A stretch of 64,000 nt of DNA from Streptomyces sp. Tu 3180 (GCF_009852415.1 NZ_WOXS01000002.1:5434001-5498000); one strand, 5' to 3'. Counted from the stretch's first letter, positions 41,488 through 50,881 are shown. Program-made: numbers and translations. The notes: generated from the letters alone by a model not told the origin.

Positions 41488-42582
41488 ATGCCACGCCGCA
41501 CTGCGACGATGCTCGCCTCCACCCTGATGCTGATCGCGCTCCTGTGCGTGGGAGTGTTCATCCCCGTGCCGTATGCGGAGATGTCCCCGGGGCCGACGGT
41601 GAACACGCTGGGCGAGCACGACGGCGAGCCGGTGCTGCAGATCTCCGGGCGCAGGACCTACCCGACGGACGGTCACCTCAACATGACCACGGTGCGGGTC
41701 ACCAGCGCCGACTACCGGATGAACCTCGTCGAGGCCGTCTACGGGTGGCTCGCGCACGACAACAAGGTCGTGCCGCACGACACCCTCTACCCGGACGGCA
41801 AGACGGAGGAGGAGTCCACCCAGGAGAACGCCGAGGAGTTCAGCCAGTCCCAGGAGAGCGCCAAGGTCGCGGCCCTGAAGGAGCTCGACGTCCCGGTGAG
41901 GTCCTGGGTGATCGTCTCGACGGTCGTCAAGGGCTCCCCGTCCGAGGGCAAGCTGCACGCGGGTGACGTGATCAAGGCCGTGGACGGCAAGGCGGTGGAG
42001 GAGCCGGCCGACGTCGCCGAACTGGTGACCAGGCACGAGCCCGGCCAGGACGTCGTCTTCACGATCGTGCCCGCCAAGGAGCAGGCCGCGGCCGAGAAGG
42101 AGAACCGGACGGTGACGAGGACCGAGAAGGTCACGATCACCACCGCGACGTCCGACGACGCCGGTGAGAAGCGGGCCGTCGTCGGGATCTCCGCCGGGAC
42201 CGACCACACCTTCCCGTTCACCATCGACATCAAGCTCGCCGACGTCGGCGGGCCGAGCGCGGGCCTGATGTTCGCCCTCGGCATCTACGACAAGCTCACC
42301 CCGGGCAGCCTGACCGGCGGCAGGTTCGTCGCCGGCACCGGCACGATCGACGACGACGGCGAGGTCGGGCCGATCGGCGGGATCGAGATGAAGACGGTCG
42401 GCGCGCGCGCCAAGGGCGCCCAGTACTTCCTCACGCCCGCCGACAACTGCGCGGCGGCCGCCAAGGACACCCCCGAGGGACTCACCCTGGTGAAGGTGAA
42501 CACCATCGACGACGCCCTGGACGCCCTGGCGGACATCCGCTCCGGCGACACCGCCGGCCTGCCGAGGTGCACGGCCTCCTGA
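41488..42582 (+). CDS. YlbL-like membrane-anchored PDZ and Lon (S16) protease
   Basis: The protein is 364 aa. An N-terminal TM helix (TMLASTLMLIALLCVGVFI) is followed by an extracytoplasmic PDZ domain (about residues 130-210, VVKGSPSEGKLHAGDVIKAVDG) and a Lon-type protease domain. The catalytic Ser is in DVGGPSAGLM and the Lys in IGGIEMKTVGA, as in the S16 Ser-Lys dyad. Known: YlbL of Bacillus degrades a cell-division inhibitor after DNA damage; an equivalent role here is only an analogy. Confidence 0.92.
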   Translation: MPRRTATMLASTLMLIALLCVGVFIPVPYAEMSPGPTVNTLGEHDGEPVLQISGRRTYPTDGHLNMTTVRVTSADYRMNLVEAVYGWLAHDNKVVPHDTLYPDGKTEEESTQENAEEFSQSQESAKVAALKELDVPVRSWVIVSTVVKGSPSEGKLHAGDVIKAVDGKAVEEPADVAELVTRHEPGQDVVFTIVPAKEQAAAEKENRTVTRTEKVTITTATSDDAGEKRAVVGISAGTDHTFPFTIDIKLADVGGPSAGLMFALGIYDKLTPGSLTGGRFVAGTGTIDDDGEVGPIGGIEMKTVGARAKGAQYFLTPADNCAAAAKDTPEGLTLVKVNTIDDALDALADIRSGDTAGLPRCTAS

Positions 42583-42615
42583 GCGGCCCGCCGACCGGGA
42601 CGGCCGCTCCTCGGG

Positions 42616-43158
42616 CTACTCCTCGAACGTCGCCGCCAGGGCCTCGGCCAGGCCCGGCACCAGTTCGGAACCGGTGAGGACCTCGGTGGGGGAGTCCTTC
42701 TCGCGCAGCCGGAGGGCCGACTCGCGGGTGCCGTCGCGCAGCACCGCGACCGTCATGCGGACCTCCTGGCGCTCCGGGTGCGCGGCCACCCACTTCGTCA
42801 GCGCGGCCTCGTCCATGTCCTCCGGGACCTGGGCCTCCGCGGACGGCGGCAGCATCAGCCGCTCCACGGTCAGGGCGCAGCCGGCCACCGCGTCGGGCCA
42901 CGCGATGGTGCCCAGGAACTCATCCAGCGGCTTGCCCGTTGGAATCTCGTCCTGCTCGATCGGGGTGAGAGCGGTCGTCTCCTGCTCGACGTCCAGACCG
43001 AGCCGGTCCGCGAGAGAGGGCTGTTCGGCCCGAAGCCGGGCAGTGTCTACGAGGGCGAAGAGACGGGCGGGCCGGTCCCAGCCGAGGCCGGAGACGTACT
43101 CGTCGATCTCGAGCACGGCCCGGGTGAGCGGGTTCGCCGCCATGGGTGTGTTGGACAT
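42616..43158 (-). CDS. PPA1309-family protein
   Basis: The protein is 180 aa from an ATG with GAGAGGA upstream. It matches the conserved actinobacterial PPA1309 family: LTRAVLEIDEYVSGLGWDRPARLFALVDT at the N-terminus and DAVAGCALTVERLMLPP in the middle. No catalytic motif is visible and no function is known. It is divergent from the UPF0182 gene, a neighbourhood common in actinobacteria. Confidence 0.9.
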   Translation of the reverse strand: MSNTPMAANPLTRAVLEIDEYVSGLGWDRPARLFALVDTARLRAEQPSLADRLGLDVEQETTALTPIEQDEIPTGKPLDEFLGTIAWPDAVAGCALTVERLMLPPSAEAQVPEDMDEAALTKWVAAHPERQEVRMTVAVLRDGTRESALRLREKDSPTEVLTGSELVPGLAEALAATFEE

Positions 43159-43310
43159 GGTCACAATCCTCTCTCGTTCCTGGCCGGAATCGGGAACCGA
43201 GTAAAGGGTGAGTAAGTTGCATAGGTGGGGGCCCGCGATCACGGGGGCCGCACCCGGTCCACGGAAAACGCGGGCCTGACGAATCAACAGCGAACTTCGA
43301 GGTGCCTACC

Positions 43311-46253
43311 TTGGCTTTCCAGATGCCGGACCGCGGCGGAGGCCCGACAGGGCCACGGATCAGAGTGGGCCGCCCGTCCCGGCGGGTCCGGACCCTGCTC
43401 ATGACACTGGGCGTCCTGGCCGTCCTCGGCATGGTGTTCACCATGTTCGCGGGCTTCTGGACCGACTGGCTGTGGTATCGCTCGGTCGACTACTCGTCGG
43501 TGTTCACGACGACCCTGTGGACCAAGATCGGACTCTTCTTCGTCTTCGGTCTGCTGATGGCCCTCGCCGTCGGCTTCAACATCTGGCTGGCACACCGGAT
43601 GCGGCCGCCGCTGAGCGCCATGTCGATGGAGCAGCAGAACCTCGACCGGTACCGGATGGGCATCGCCCCGTACAAGAAGTGGCTGCTGCTCGGCATCACC
43701 GCGCTGGTGGGCCTGATCGCGGGCGCCTCGGCCTCGAGCCAGTGGCGGACCTGGCTGATGTGGGTCAACGGCGTGCCCTTCGGCCAGAAGGACCCGCAGT
43801 TCAAGCTCGACGTCTCCTTCTACGCCTTCGACCTGCCCTGGTACCGGTTCCTGCTGGGCTTCGGCTTCGCGGCCACGATCCTGTCGCTGATCGCCGCCGC
43901 GCTCACCCACTACCTGTACGGCGGGCTGCGCGTCACCAGCCCGGGCGCGCGCGCCACCGCCGCGGCCACCGGACACCTGTCGGTGGTCCTCGGCGTCTTC
44001 GTCGCGCTGAAGGCGGTCGCGTACTGGCTCGACCGGTACGGACTGGCGGTCAAGTCCAGCGACTTCAAGGCCACCGACAGCTGGACGGGCCTCAGGTACG
44101 TCGACGCCAACGCCTACCTGCCGGCCAAGACGATCCTGTTCTGCATCGCCGTGATCTGCGCGCTGCTGTTCTTCGCCACCCTGTGGCGGCGCACCTGGCA
44201 GCTGCCCGTGATCGGCTTCGGCCTGATGGTGCTGTCGGCGATCCTGATCGGCGGCCTGTACCCGGCGATCGTGCAGAAGTTCCAGGTCCAGCCGAACGAG
44301 CAGGCCAAGGAGGCGCCGTACGTCGAGAAGAACCTCAAGGCCACGCGTGAGGCCTACGGCATCGACGACTCCAAGGTCACCGACTACCCGGGCACGAGCC
44401 AGACCGAGGACAAGACCCAGCTGCGGGACGACGTCGCCGGCACGGCGAGCATCCGGATCATGGACCCGAACATCGTCTCGCCGACGTTCCAGCAGCTCCA
44501 GCAGATCAGGAACTACTACGCGTTCCCGACCAACCTGGACGTCGACCGGTACAGCAAGGACGGCAAGGACCAGGACACCGTCATCGGTCTGCGCGAGCTG
44601 AACCTCAACGGCATCCCCAAGCGGAACTGGATCAACGACCACTTCCGGTACACGCACGGATACGGTGTCGTCGCCGCCGAGGGCACCAGCGCCGACTCCG
44701 GCGGCCGTCCGAAGTTCACCGAGTCCGACCTGCCGTCCAAGGGCGACCTCGGGACGTACGAGCAGCGCGTCTACTACGGCGAGCGGACGACCACGTACTC
44801 GATCGTCGGCGGTCCCCAGAAGGAGATCGACTACTCCGACGACAGCGGCGAGAAGACGTACAGCTACCGGGGCGACAGCGGGGTCAACCTGGCCAACCCG
44901 GTCAACCGGGCCGCGTACGCGGTCGCGTTCAGCGAGCCGCAGATCCTGTACTCCGGCGCGATCGGCGAGGGTTCGCGGATCCTGTACAACCGCACGCCCA
45001 AGGAGCGCGTCGAGGCGATCGCCCCGTGGCTGACCATCGACGGCGACGCCTACCCGGCGGTGGTGGACGGCCGGATCCAGTGGATCGTCGACGCCTACAC
45101 GACCACCAACGGCTACCCGTACTCGTCGCGGACGACCCTCGGCGACACCACGGCCGACTCGCTGACCGCCACCAACGACCAGCGCGCGGTGGTGGCCCAG
45201 CAGAACCAGGTCAACTACATCCGCAACTCGGTGAAGGCGACGGTCGACGCGTACAGCGGCGAGGTCAAGCTCTACGAGTGGGACACCCAGGACCCCGTCC
45301 TGAAGACGTGGATGAAGGCGTTCCCGGACACGGTGGAGCCGAAGAGCGAGATCTCCGACTCCCTGATGGCCCACCTGCGCTACCCGCAGGACCTGTTCAA
45401 GGTGCAGCGCGAGCTGCTCACCCGCTACCACGTGAAGGACGCCACGACGTTCCTCAGCGGCAGCGAGGTGTGGCAGGTGCCGGACGACCCGACCAACAAG
45501 ACGGGCGACGCGGTGCCGCCGTACTACCTGAGCATGAAGATGCCGGACCAGCAGGAGCAGGTCTTCTCGCTCACCACGACGTTCACCCCGAACGGCCGTG
45601 ACAACCTCAGCGCCTTCATGGCGGTCAACGCCGAGGCCGGTACCGAGGACTACGGCAAGATCAGAGTCCTGAAACTGCCGACGAGCACGACGGCCGCGGG
45701 CCCCAAACAGGTCCAGAGCCAGTTCAACTCCGAGCAGGACATCGCCGAGTCCATCAGGCTGCTGAGGGGCGGCGACTCCGAGGTCGAGTACGGCAACCTG
45801 CTGGCCGTCCCGCTCGACGGAGGCCTGCTGTACGTGGAGCCGGTCTACGTCCGCGGTGGCGGACTCAAGTACCCGCTGCTGCGGAAGGTGCTGGTGACCT
45901 ACGGAGGCCAGACGGCCTTCGAGGACACCCTGGAACAGGCCCTCGACAAGGTCTTCGGGGCGGAGGGTCCGGCCACCGAGCCGCCACCGGGCGAGGACGA
46001 GGGCACCGGCGAGGACGAGGGCACGACGCCACCGCCGACGTCGGACAACCCCACGGTCCAGGAGGCGCTGAACGACGCCCAGGAGGCCTTCGAGGCCGGC
46101 CAGGAAGCCCTCAGGAAGAACGACTGGGAGGCCTACGGCCAGGCGCAGAAGGACCTCGAGGACGCGTTGCGCAGGGCTGAGGAGGCCCAGGCGGCCGAAG
46201 GGGGCGGCGGCGGGGACGGCGGTCCCGCTCCCGAGGCGAGCCCGAGCAGTTAG
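43311..46253 (+). CDS. UPF0182-family large membrane protein
   Basis: About 980 aa. The likely start is TTG at 43311, because GAGGTG lies six bases before it; a GTG at 43302 and ATG at 43323 are alternatives. Seven hydrophobic segments are seen in the first 330 residues (LLMTLGVLAVLGMVFTMFAGF onward), followed by a long extracytoplasmic part (NYYAFPTNLDVDRY..., DQEQ..., RYPQDLFKVQRELLTRYHV) and a C-terminal acidic/Pro-rich then helical tail (EALNDAQEAFEAGQEALRKND). The family is conserved in actinobacteria and cyanobacteria with no established function. Confidence 0.93.
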   Translation: MAFQMPDRGGGPTGPRIRVGRPSRRVRTLLMTLGVLAVLGMVFTMFAGFWTDWLWYRSVDYSSVFTTTLWTKIGLFFVFGLLMALAVGFNIWLAHRMRPPLSAMSMEQQNLDRYRMGIAPYKKWLLLGITALVGLIAGASASSQWRTWLMWVNGVPFGQKDPQFKLDVSFYAFDLPWYRFLLGFGFAATILSLIAAALTHYLYGGLRVTSPGARATAAATGHLSVVLGVFVALKAVAYWLDRYGLAVKSSDFKATDSWTGLRYVDANAYLPAKTILFCIAVICALLFFATLWRRTWQLPVIGFGLMVLSAILIGGLYPAIVQKFQVQPNEQAKEAPYVEKNLKATREAYGIDDSKVTDYPGTSQTEDKTQLRDDVAGTASIRIMDPNIVSPTFQQLQQIRNYYAFPTNLDVDRYSKDGKDQDTVIGLRELNLNGIPKRNWINDHFRYTHGYGVVAAEGTSADSGGRPKFTESDLPSKGDLGTYEQRVYYGERTTTYSIVGGPQKEIDYSDDSGEKTYSYRGDSGVNLANPVNRAAYAVAFSEPQILYSGAIGEGSRILYNRTPKERVEAIAPWLTIDGDAYPAVVDGRIQWIVDAYTTTNGYPYSSRTTLGDTTADSLTATNDQRAVVAQQNQVNYIRNSVKATVDAYSGEVKLYEWDTQDPVLKTWMKAFPDTVEPKSEISDSLMAHLRYPQDLFKVQRELLTRYHVKDATTFLSGSEVWQVPDDPTNKTGDAVPPYYLSMKMPDQQEQVFSLTTTFTPNGRDNLSAFMAVNAEAGTEDYGKIRVLKLPTSTTAAGPKQVQSQFNSEQDIAESIRLLRGGDSEVEYGNLLAVPLDGGLLYVEPVYVRGGGLKYPLLRKVLVTYGGQTAFEDTLEQALDKVFGAEGPATEPPPGEDEGTGEDEGTTPPPTSDNPTVQEALNDAQEAFEAGQEALRKNDWEAYGQAQKDLEDALRRAEEAQAAEGGGGGDGGPAPEASPSS

Positions 46254-46308
46254 CGAGCAGGCCGGTCGGAGGCTCCCCCCGCGTCGTGCTACGGTTGCAG
46301 CACAACGA

Positions 46309-46382
46309 CGCGGGGTGGAGCAGCTCGGTAGCTCGCTGGGCTCATAACCCAGAGGTCGCAGGTTCAAATCCTGTCCCCGCTA
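46309..46382 (+). tRNA. Initiator tRNA-Met (copy 1)
   Basis: The anticodon is CAT within GGGCTCATAACCC; three G-C pairs in the anticodon stem and an unpaired 1-72 end (C with T) are initiator hallmarks. The T arm is GCAGG-TTCAAAT-CCTGT. CCA is not encoded. A -10-like TACGGT (46290-46295) precedes it, and a strong hairpin with a T-rich end follows. Confidence 0.93.
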
Positions 46383-46407
46383 CTGAAGTCGCGCAGTCGG
46401 CGACGGC

Positions 46408-46441
46408 AAAGGCCCGGATTCCGCAAGGAGTCCGGGCCTTT
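46408..46441 (+). terminator. Terminator of initiator tRNA copy 1
   Basis: AAAGGCCCGGA (46408-46418) pairs with TCCGGGCCTTT (46431-46441), with additional TCC/GGA pairing in the loop. Confidence 0.75.
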
Positions 46442-46606
46442 GTGATGTGCGAACGCATGTGCCCGGGGCAGGTGACGGCCATGCCGCCGACGGGAGTTGG
46501 GAGATCTGTGTTTGACTTGTCTCTCTGTGGGCATGTCGACAAAACGCTGAAGTGACCTCAATGGCTGCGGTATACCGGGTGTACCCAGGTTGCAGGTGGT
46601 GCGACG

Positions 46607-48424
46607 ATGGACGTTATGGGGGACAAGGCAACTCTGTACGAGACAGGGCGTTTTGTGCAGGCCTCCTACCGGGAGGAAACCGGCGACGAGGCGGAGGGAA
46701 TCGCCGACGAAGCGGCCGAGGAACTGCGGCAGAGGCTCGCCGCGGAGGCCGGTGACGTCGAGGCGATGAGCGTCCTCGGCGCCATGCTGCTGCGCCGCGG
46801 TGACCTCGACGGAGCCGAACCCCATCTGCGTGCCGCCACCGCCGCGGGCGACCGCGCCGCCGCCAACAACCTGGGCGTCCTGCTGCACCAGCGGGGCTAC
46901 GCCGACGAGGCCGCCGGATGGTGGCGGATCGCCGCCGTCGCCGGCTCCGCGGCCGCGGCGCACGCGCTCGGCCGTCACCACCGGGAGCGCGGCGACGAGC
47001 CCGCCGCCGAGTACTGGCTGCGCCAGTCCGCCGAGCAGGGGCACCCCCTGGGCGCCTACGCCCTCGCCGACCTGCTGGAACACCGCGGGGACGCGGCCGG
47101 CGCCGAGCGCTGGATGCGGGCCGCCGCCGAGCGGGGGCACCGGGAGGCCGCGTACCGGCTGGCACGGGCACTGGACCGCAGGGCCGCGCAGGGGACGGAG
47201 GACGAGGGCGCCCCGCTGGTGGACGAGGCCGAGCAGTGGTACCGGCAGGCCGCCGCGCGCGGGCACCGCAGGGCCGCGCTGCACCTCGGGGCGATCCTGG
47301 AGAGACGCGGCGAGCTCAAGGAGGCCGGCCGCTGGTACCTGACCTCCGCCAAGGACGGCGAGCCCCGGGCCGCCTGCGCACTCGGCTTCCTGCTGCGCGA
47401 CGCGGGGGACACGGAGAACGCCGCCGTGTGGTGGCTGCGGGCCGCGCAGGACGGCGACGGCAACGCCGCCAACGCGCTGGGCGCGCTGCACGCCGGGCGG
47501 GGCGAGACCCAGACCGCCGAGCGCTGGTACCGGGCCGCGATGGACGCGGGCGACGACAACGGCGCGTACAACCTCGGGCTGCTCTGCGCCGAGCAGGGCC
47601 GCACCCAGCAGGCCGAGCAGTGGTACCGCAGGGCCGCCTACGCCGGTCACCGCGAGGCGGCGAACGCGCTGGCGATCCTGCTGCTGAGGGCGGGGGACCG
47701 GACGGGTGCGGAGCCGTGGTTCTCCAAGGCCGCGGAGGCGGGCAGCGTGGACGCCGCCTTCAACCTCGGCATCCTGCACGCCGGCCGGGGCGAGGAGGAG
47801 GCCGCGCTGCGCTGGTACGAGCGGGCGGCCGCCGCCGGGCACTGCGAGGCGGCGCTCCAGGTCGGCATGGCGCGGCTGCGGGACGGCGACGAGGGCGAGG
47901 CGGAGCGGTTCCTGCGGTGCGCGGCGGGCGGCGGGAGCGCGGAGGCCGCGTACCGCCTGGCGACGGTGCTGGACGCCCGCAGGCCGCCGGAGCCCGCCCA
48001 CGAGCTGGGGGAGCCGGTGAACCGGCGGAGCGAGTGCGAGGAGTGGTACGAGCGCGCGGCCTCCCAGGGGCACCGCCGGGCGCAGGTGCGCGTCGGCATG
48101 CTCGCCGCGGCCCGCGGTGACGTGGTCGAGGCGGCACGCTGGTACCGCGCGGCGGCCGAGGCCGGCTCCCGCAACGGCGCCTTCAACCTGGGCCTGCTGC
48201 TGGCCCGGGAGGGCAGCGAGCCGGAGGCGGCGGTCTGGTGGACCCGGGCGGCCGACGCCGGACACGGCCGGGCGGCGCTGCGCCTCGCGCTGGTCTACGC
48301 GCGGCGGGGCGAGCTCGCCGAGGGCCAGCGCTGGGCCGACCGCGCGGCGGCCATGGGCCCCGAGGCGGTCGCGGAGCGCGCCGCGCGCCTTCGTGACGCC
48401 CTGCGCCAGGAGCTGTCGGCCTGA
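46607..48424 (+). CDS. Sel1/TPR-repeat protein
   Basis: The protein is 605 aa, with start at 46607 (GGTGG upstream) or at the ATG three codons later. After a short N-terminal part (MGDKATLYETGRFVQASYREE) it is built almost wholly of about fifteen 36-residue Sel1-like helical repeats such as AERWYRAAMDAGDDNGAYNLGLL. It has no signal peptide or enzymatic domain, so it is a protein-interaction scaffold, partner unknown. It lies between two identical initiator tRNA genes. Similar proteins are conserved in Streptomyces. Confidence 0.88.
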   Translation: MDVMGDKATLYETGRFVQASYREETGDEAEGIADEAAEELRQRLAAEAGDVEAMSVLGAMLLRRGDLDGAEPHLRAATAAGDRAAANNLGVLLHQRGYADEAAGWWRIAAVAGSAAAAHALGRHHRERGDEPAAEYWLRQSAEQGHPLGAYALADLLEHRGDAAGAERWMRAAAERGHREAAYRLARALDRRAAQGTEDEGAPLVDEAEQWYRQAAARGHRRAALHLGAILERRGELKEAGRWYLTSAKDGEPRAACALGFLLRDAGDTENAAVWWLRAAQDGDGNAANALGALHAGRGETQTAERWYRAAMDAGDDNGAYNLGLLCAEQGRTQQAEQWYRRAAYAGHREAANALAILLLRAGDRTGAEPWFSKAAEAGSVDAAFNLGILHAGRGEEEAALRWYERAAAAGHCEAALQVGMARLRDGDEGEAERFLRCAAGGGSAEAAYRLATVLDARRPPEPAHELGEPVNRRSECEEWYERAASQGHRRAQVRVGMLAAARGDVVEAARWYRAAAEAGSRNGAFNLGLLLAREGSEPEAAVWWTRAADAGHGRAALRLALVYARRGELAEGQRWADRAAAMGPEAVAERAARLRDALRQELSA

Positions 48425-48499
48425 CCCGCGGCACCCGTGCGGTGGGGGCGGCCGCACGCCGGCCCCGGGCCCGCGCCGCGGCGGTCCGCGGAAAGCGAT

Positions 48500-48529
48500 T
48501 TGCTTCCATGCGCATCCTTGACGTAACGT
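48500..48529 (+). promoter_or_regulatory. Promoter of initiator tRNA copy 2
   Basis: TTGCTT (48500-48505) and TAACGT (48524-48529) are 18 bases apart, and the tRNA begins 12 bases after the -10. Confidence 0.5.
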
Positions 48530-48541
48530 TGCATTCACCGA

Positions 48542-48615
48542 CGCGGGGTGGAGCAGCTCGGTAGCTCGCTGGGCTCATAACCCAGAGGTCGCAGGTTCAA
48601 ATCCTGTCCCCGCTA
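48542..48615 (+). tRNA. Initiator tRNA-Met (copy 2)
   Basis: Identical to the copy at 46309-46382 over the whole tRNA plus a few flanking bases on both sides (CGA before and CTGAAG after). It has its own promoter and terminator, so both copies should be expressed. Confidence 0.93.
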
Positions 48616-48621
48616 CTGAAG

Positions 48622-48659
48622 GCCGAGGGCCGGAACCCGAAAGGGTTCCGGCCCTCGGC
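48622..48659 (+). terminator. Terminator of initiator tRNA copy 2
   Basis: A perfect 17-bp stem (48622-48638 with 48643-48659) capped by a GAAA tetraloop. Confidence 0.8.
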
Positions 48660-48761
48660 GTATTGAGCGTGCATCGAACCGCTCACCGCGGCGACGGACG
48701 GCACGACGAAGGGCCCCGGCACCCATCGGTGCCGGGGCTTTCGCTCACGCGTGTGGGGCGA

Positions 48762-49178
48762 CTACGCCGCCGCGCAGTTCGGGCAGACGCCGCGGTACGT
48801 CACTTCCACGTCGGAGACCGTGAAGCCGAAGCGCTCCGTGTCGGGGAGGTCGGCCAGCGGGTTGCCGGTCGGGTGGACGTCGCGGATCGCGCCGCACTGA
48901 GCGCAGACCAGGTGGTGGTGCGGGCGGTGGGCGTTGGGGTCGTAGCGCTTGGCCCGCTTGTCCGTGGCGACCTCCAGCACCTCGCCGAGCGAGACCAGCT
49001 CGCCCAGGGTGTTGTAGACGGTCGCCCGGGAGATCTCGGGCAGCTTCGCGACAGCCCTGGCGTGCACCTCGTCGGCCGTCAGGTGGACGTGTTCGCCGTC
49101 GAGGACCTCGGCCACGACACGGCGTTGCGCGGTCATCCGCCATCCACGTCCGCGGAGCCGTTCCAGAAGGTCACTCAT
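48762..49178 (-). CDS. catR: Fur-family peroxide-sensing repressor, CatR-like
   Basis: The protein is 138 aa from the ATG at 49178. The winged helix (RMTAQRRVVAEVLDG, ATVYNTLGELVSLGEV) is followed by the HHHLVCAQCG and CPNC pairs that form the structural zinc site of PerR-like Fur proteins; His/Asp residues in between (HRPHHHLV) form the regulatory metal site. It is divergent from a catalase gene, the arrangement known for CatR-catA in Streptomyces. Metal-catalysed oxidation by H2O2 would release it from DNA. Candidate operators are in the 146-base intergenic region. Confidence 0.9.
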   Translation of the reverse strand: MSDLLERLRGRGWRMTAQRRVVAEVLDGEHVHLTADEVHARAVAKLPEISRATVYNTLGELVSLGEVLEVATDKRAKRYDPNAHRPHHHLVCAQCGAIRDVHPTGNPLADLPDTERFGFTVSDVEVTYRGVCPNCAAA

Positions 49179-49220
49179 AGGCACCAGCCTAGCAGCAGAG
49201 GGGGACCAGGTCCCGAATGG

Positions 49221-49268
49221 GTGTGACTTTGGAGTCTCACTTGACTTAGACATTGTCCATTGTAGGAT
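49221..49268 (+). promoter_or_regulatory. catA promoter and candidate CatR operators
   Basis: -35 TTGACT (49241-49246) and -10 TAGGAT (49263-49268) with 16-base spacing form a strong plus-strand promoter. GACATTGTC (49249-49257) is a palindrome in the spacer, and GTGTGACT-TTGG-AGTCTCAC (49221-49240) is an almost perfect inverted repeat directly upstream of the -35. Either could be bound by the divergent Fur-family repressor. Confidence 0.65.
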
Positions 49269-49324
49269 CGAGCTCGGCTTTGGCCAAGGGACAGATTGGT
49301 CCGGTAATGACGCAGGAGGCGCAC

Positions 49325-50776
49325 GTGACGCAGGGACCGCTTACTACGGAGGCCGGTGCTCCGGTAGCCGACAACCAGAACAGCGAGACCGCGGGCGTCG
49401 GCGGCCCGGTGCTCGTTCAGGACCAGCTCCTTCTGGAGAAGCTGGCCCACTTCAACCGTGAGCGCATCCCGGAGCGCGTCGTGCACGCCCGTGGTGCCGG
49501 TGCCTACGGCACCTTCAAGGTCACCGCCGACGTCACGAAGTACACCCGGGCCAAGTTCCTCTCCGAGGTCGGCAAGGAGACCGAGGTCTTCCTGCGCTTC
49601 TCGACCGTGGCCGGCAACCTGGGCGCCGCGGACGCCGTGCGCGACCCGCGCGGTTTCGCGGTGAAGTTCTACACCGAGGAGGGCAACTACGACCTCGTCG
49701 GCAACAACACCCCGGTGTTCTTCATCCGGGACGCCATCAAGTTCCCCGACTTCATCCACACCCAGAAGCGCGACCCGTACACGGGCTCGCAGGAGGCGGA
49801 CAACGTCTTCGACTTCTGGGGCCTGTCGCCCGAGTCGACGCACCAGGTGACCTGGCTGTTCGGTGACCGCGGCATCCCGGCGTCCTACCGCCACATGGAC
49901 GGCTTCGGTTCGCACACCTACCAGTGGAACAACGAGGCCGGCGAGGTCTTCTGGGTCAAGTACCACTTCAAGACCGACCAGGGCATCAAGAACCTGACCG
50001 CCGAGGAGGCCGAGATCCTCGCGGGCAAGGACCCCGACTCGCACCAGCGGGACCTGCGCGAGGCCATCGAGCGCGGCGAGTTCCCGTCCTGGACCGTCTA
50101 CGTCCAGGTGATGCCGGCGGCCGAGGCGGCGACGTACCGCTTCAACCCGTTCGACCTGACCAAGGTCTGGCCGCACGCGGACTACCCGCTGATCGAGTTC
50201 GGCAAGCTGGAGCTCAACCGCAACCCGGAGAACATCTTCGCCGAGGTCGAGCAGTCCATCTTCAGCCCCGCCCACTTCGTGCCGGGCATCGGTCCCTCCC
50301 CGGACAAGATGCTCCAGGGCCGTCTCTTCGCGTACGGCGACGCCCACCGCTACCGCGTCGGCATCAACGCCGACCACCTGCCGGTGAACCGTCCGCACGC
50401 CACCGAGGCGCGCACCCACTCCCGTGACGGCTACCTCTACGACGGCCGCCACAAGGGCGCGAAGAACTACGAGCCGAACAGCTTCGGCGGCCCGTCCCAG
50501 ACGGACCGTCCGCTGTGGCAGCCCATCCCGGTGACCGGTGTCACCGGCGAGACGGTCACGCCCGTCCACGCCGAGGACAACGACTTCGTGCAGGCGGGCA
50601 ACCTCTACCGGCTGATGACGGAGGAGGAGAAGGAGCGCCTGGTCAAGAACCTGGCGAACGCCATCTCCGGGGTCACGCGCGACGACATCGCCGACCGCGC
50701 GATCAACAACTTCCGCCAGGCGGACGAGGACTTCGGCAAGCGGCTGGAGGCCGCGGTCCAGGCCCTGCGCGGCTGA
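49325..50776 (+). CDS. catA: Monofunctional heme catalase
   Basis: The protein is 483 aa from a GTG with AGGAGG five bases upstream. Catalytic and heme motifs of clade-3 small-subunit catalases are present: the distal His in RVVHARGAGAYG, the distal Asn in YDLVGNNTPVFF, and the proximal Tyr in RLFAYGDAHRYR. The protein converts H2O2 to water and oxygen in the cytosol. Expression should be repressed by the divergent CatR-like protein and relieved by peroxide. A strong hairpin follows. Confidence 0.97.
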   Translation: MTQGPLTTEAGAPVADNQNSETAGVGGPVLVQDQLLLEKLAHFNRERIPERVVHARGAGAYGTFKVTADVTKYTRAKFLSEVGKETEVFLRFSTVAGNLGAADAVRDPRGFAVKFYTEEGNYDLVGNNTPVFFIRDAIKFPDFIHTQKRDPYTGSQEADNVFDFWGLSPESTHQVTWLFGDRGIPASYRHMDGFGSHTYQWNNEAGEVFWVKYHFKTDQGIKNLTAEEAEILAGKDPDSHQRDLREAIERGEFPSWTVYVQVMPAAEAATYRFNPFDLTKVWPHADYPLIEFGKLELNRNPENIFAEVEQSIFSPAHFVPGIGPSPDKMLQGRLFAYGDAHRYRVGINADHLPVNRPHATEARTHSRDGYLYDGRHKGAKNYEPNSFGGPSQTDRPLWQPIPVTGVTGETVTPVHAEDNDFVQAGNLYRLMTEEEKERLVKNLANAISGVTRDDIADRAINNFRQADEDFGKRLEAAVQALRG

Positions 50777-50804
50777 TTCCAGCGCTGGACCGCTTGCCGG
50801 AAAC

Positions 50805-50836
50805 ACGGGCCGGACCCCTCAGGGGGTCCGGCCCGT
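50805..50836 (+). terminator. Terminator of catA
   Basis: A perfect 14-bp stem (50805-50818 with 50823-50836) and TCAG loop, 28 bases after the stop. It also lies 45 bases after the convergent CBS-protein gene. Confidence 0.75.
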
Positions 50837-50881
50837 TCCGCGTGCCCGCGACGGTGCCGGTGGGGGCACCCGCCCCTGCAC

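Noticed and set aside
43284..46367. 1027-codon minus-strand frame opposite the UPF0182 gene
   Set aside because: Antisense shadow with Arg/Val/Asp-rich composition and no ribosome site or domain.
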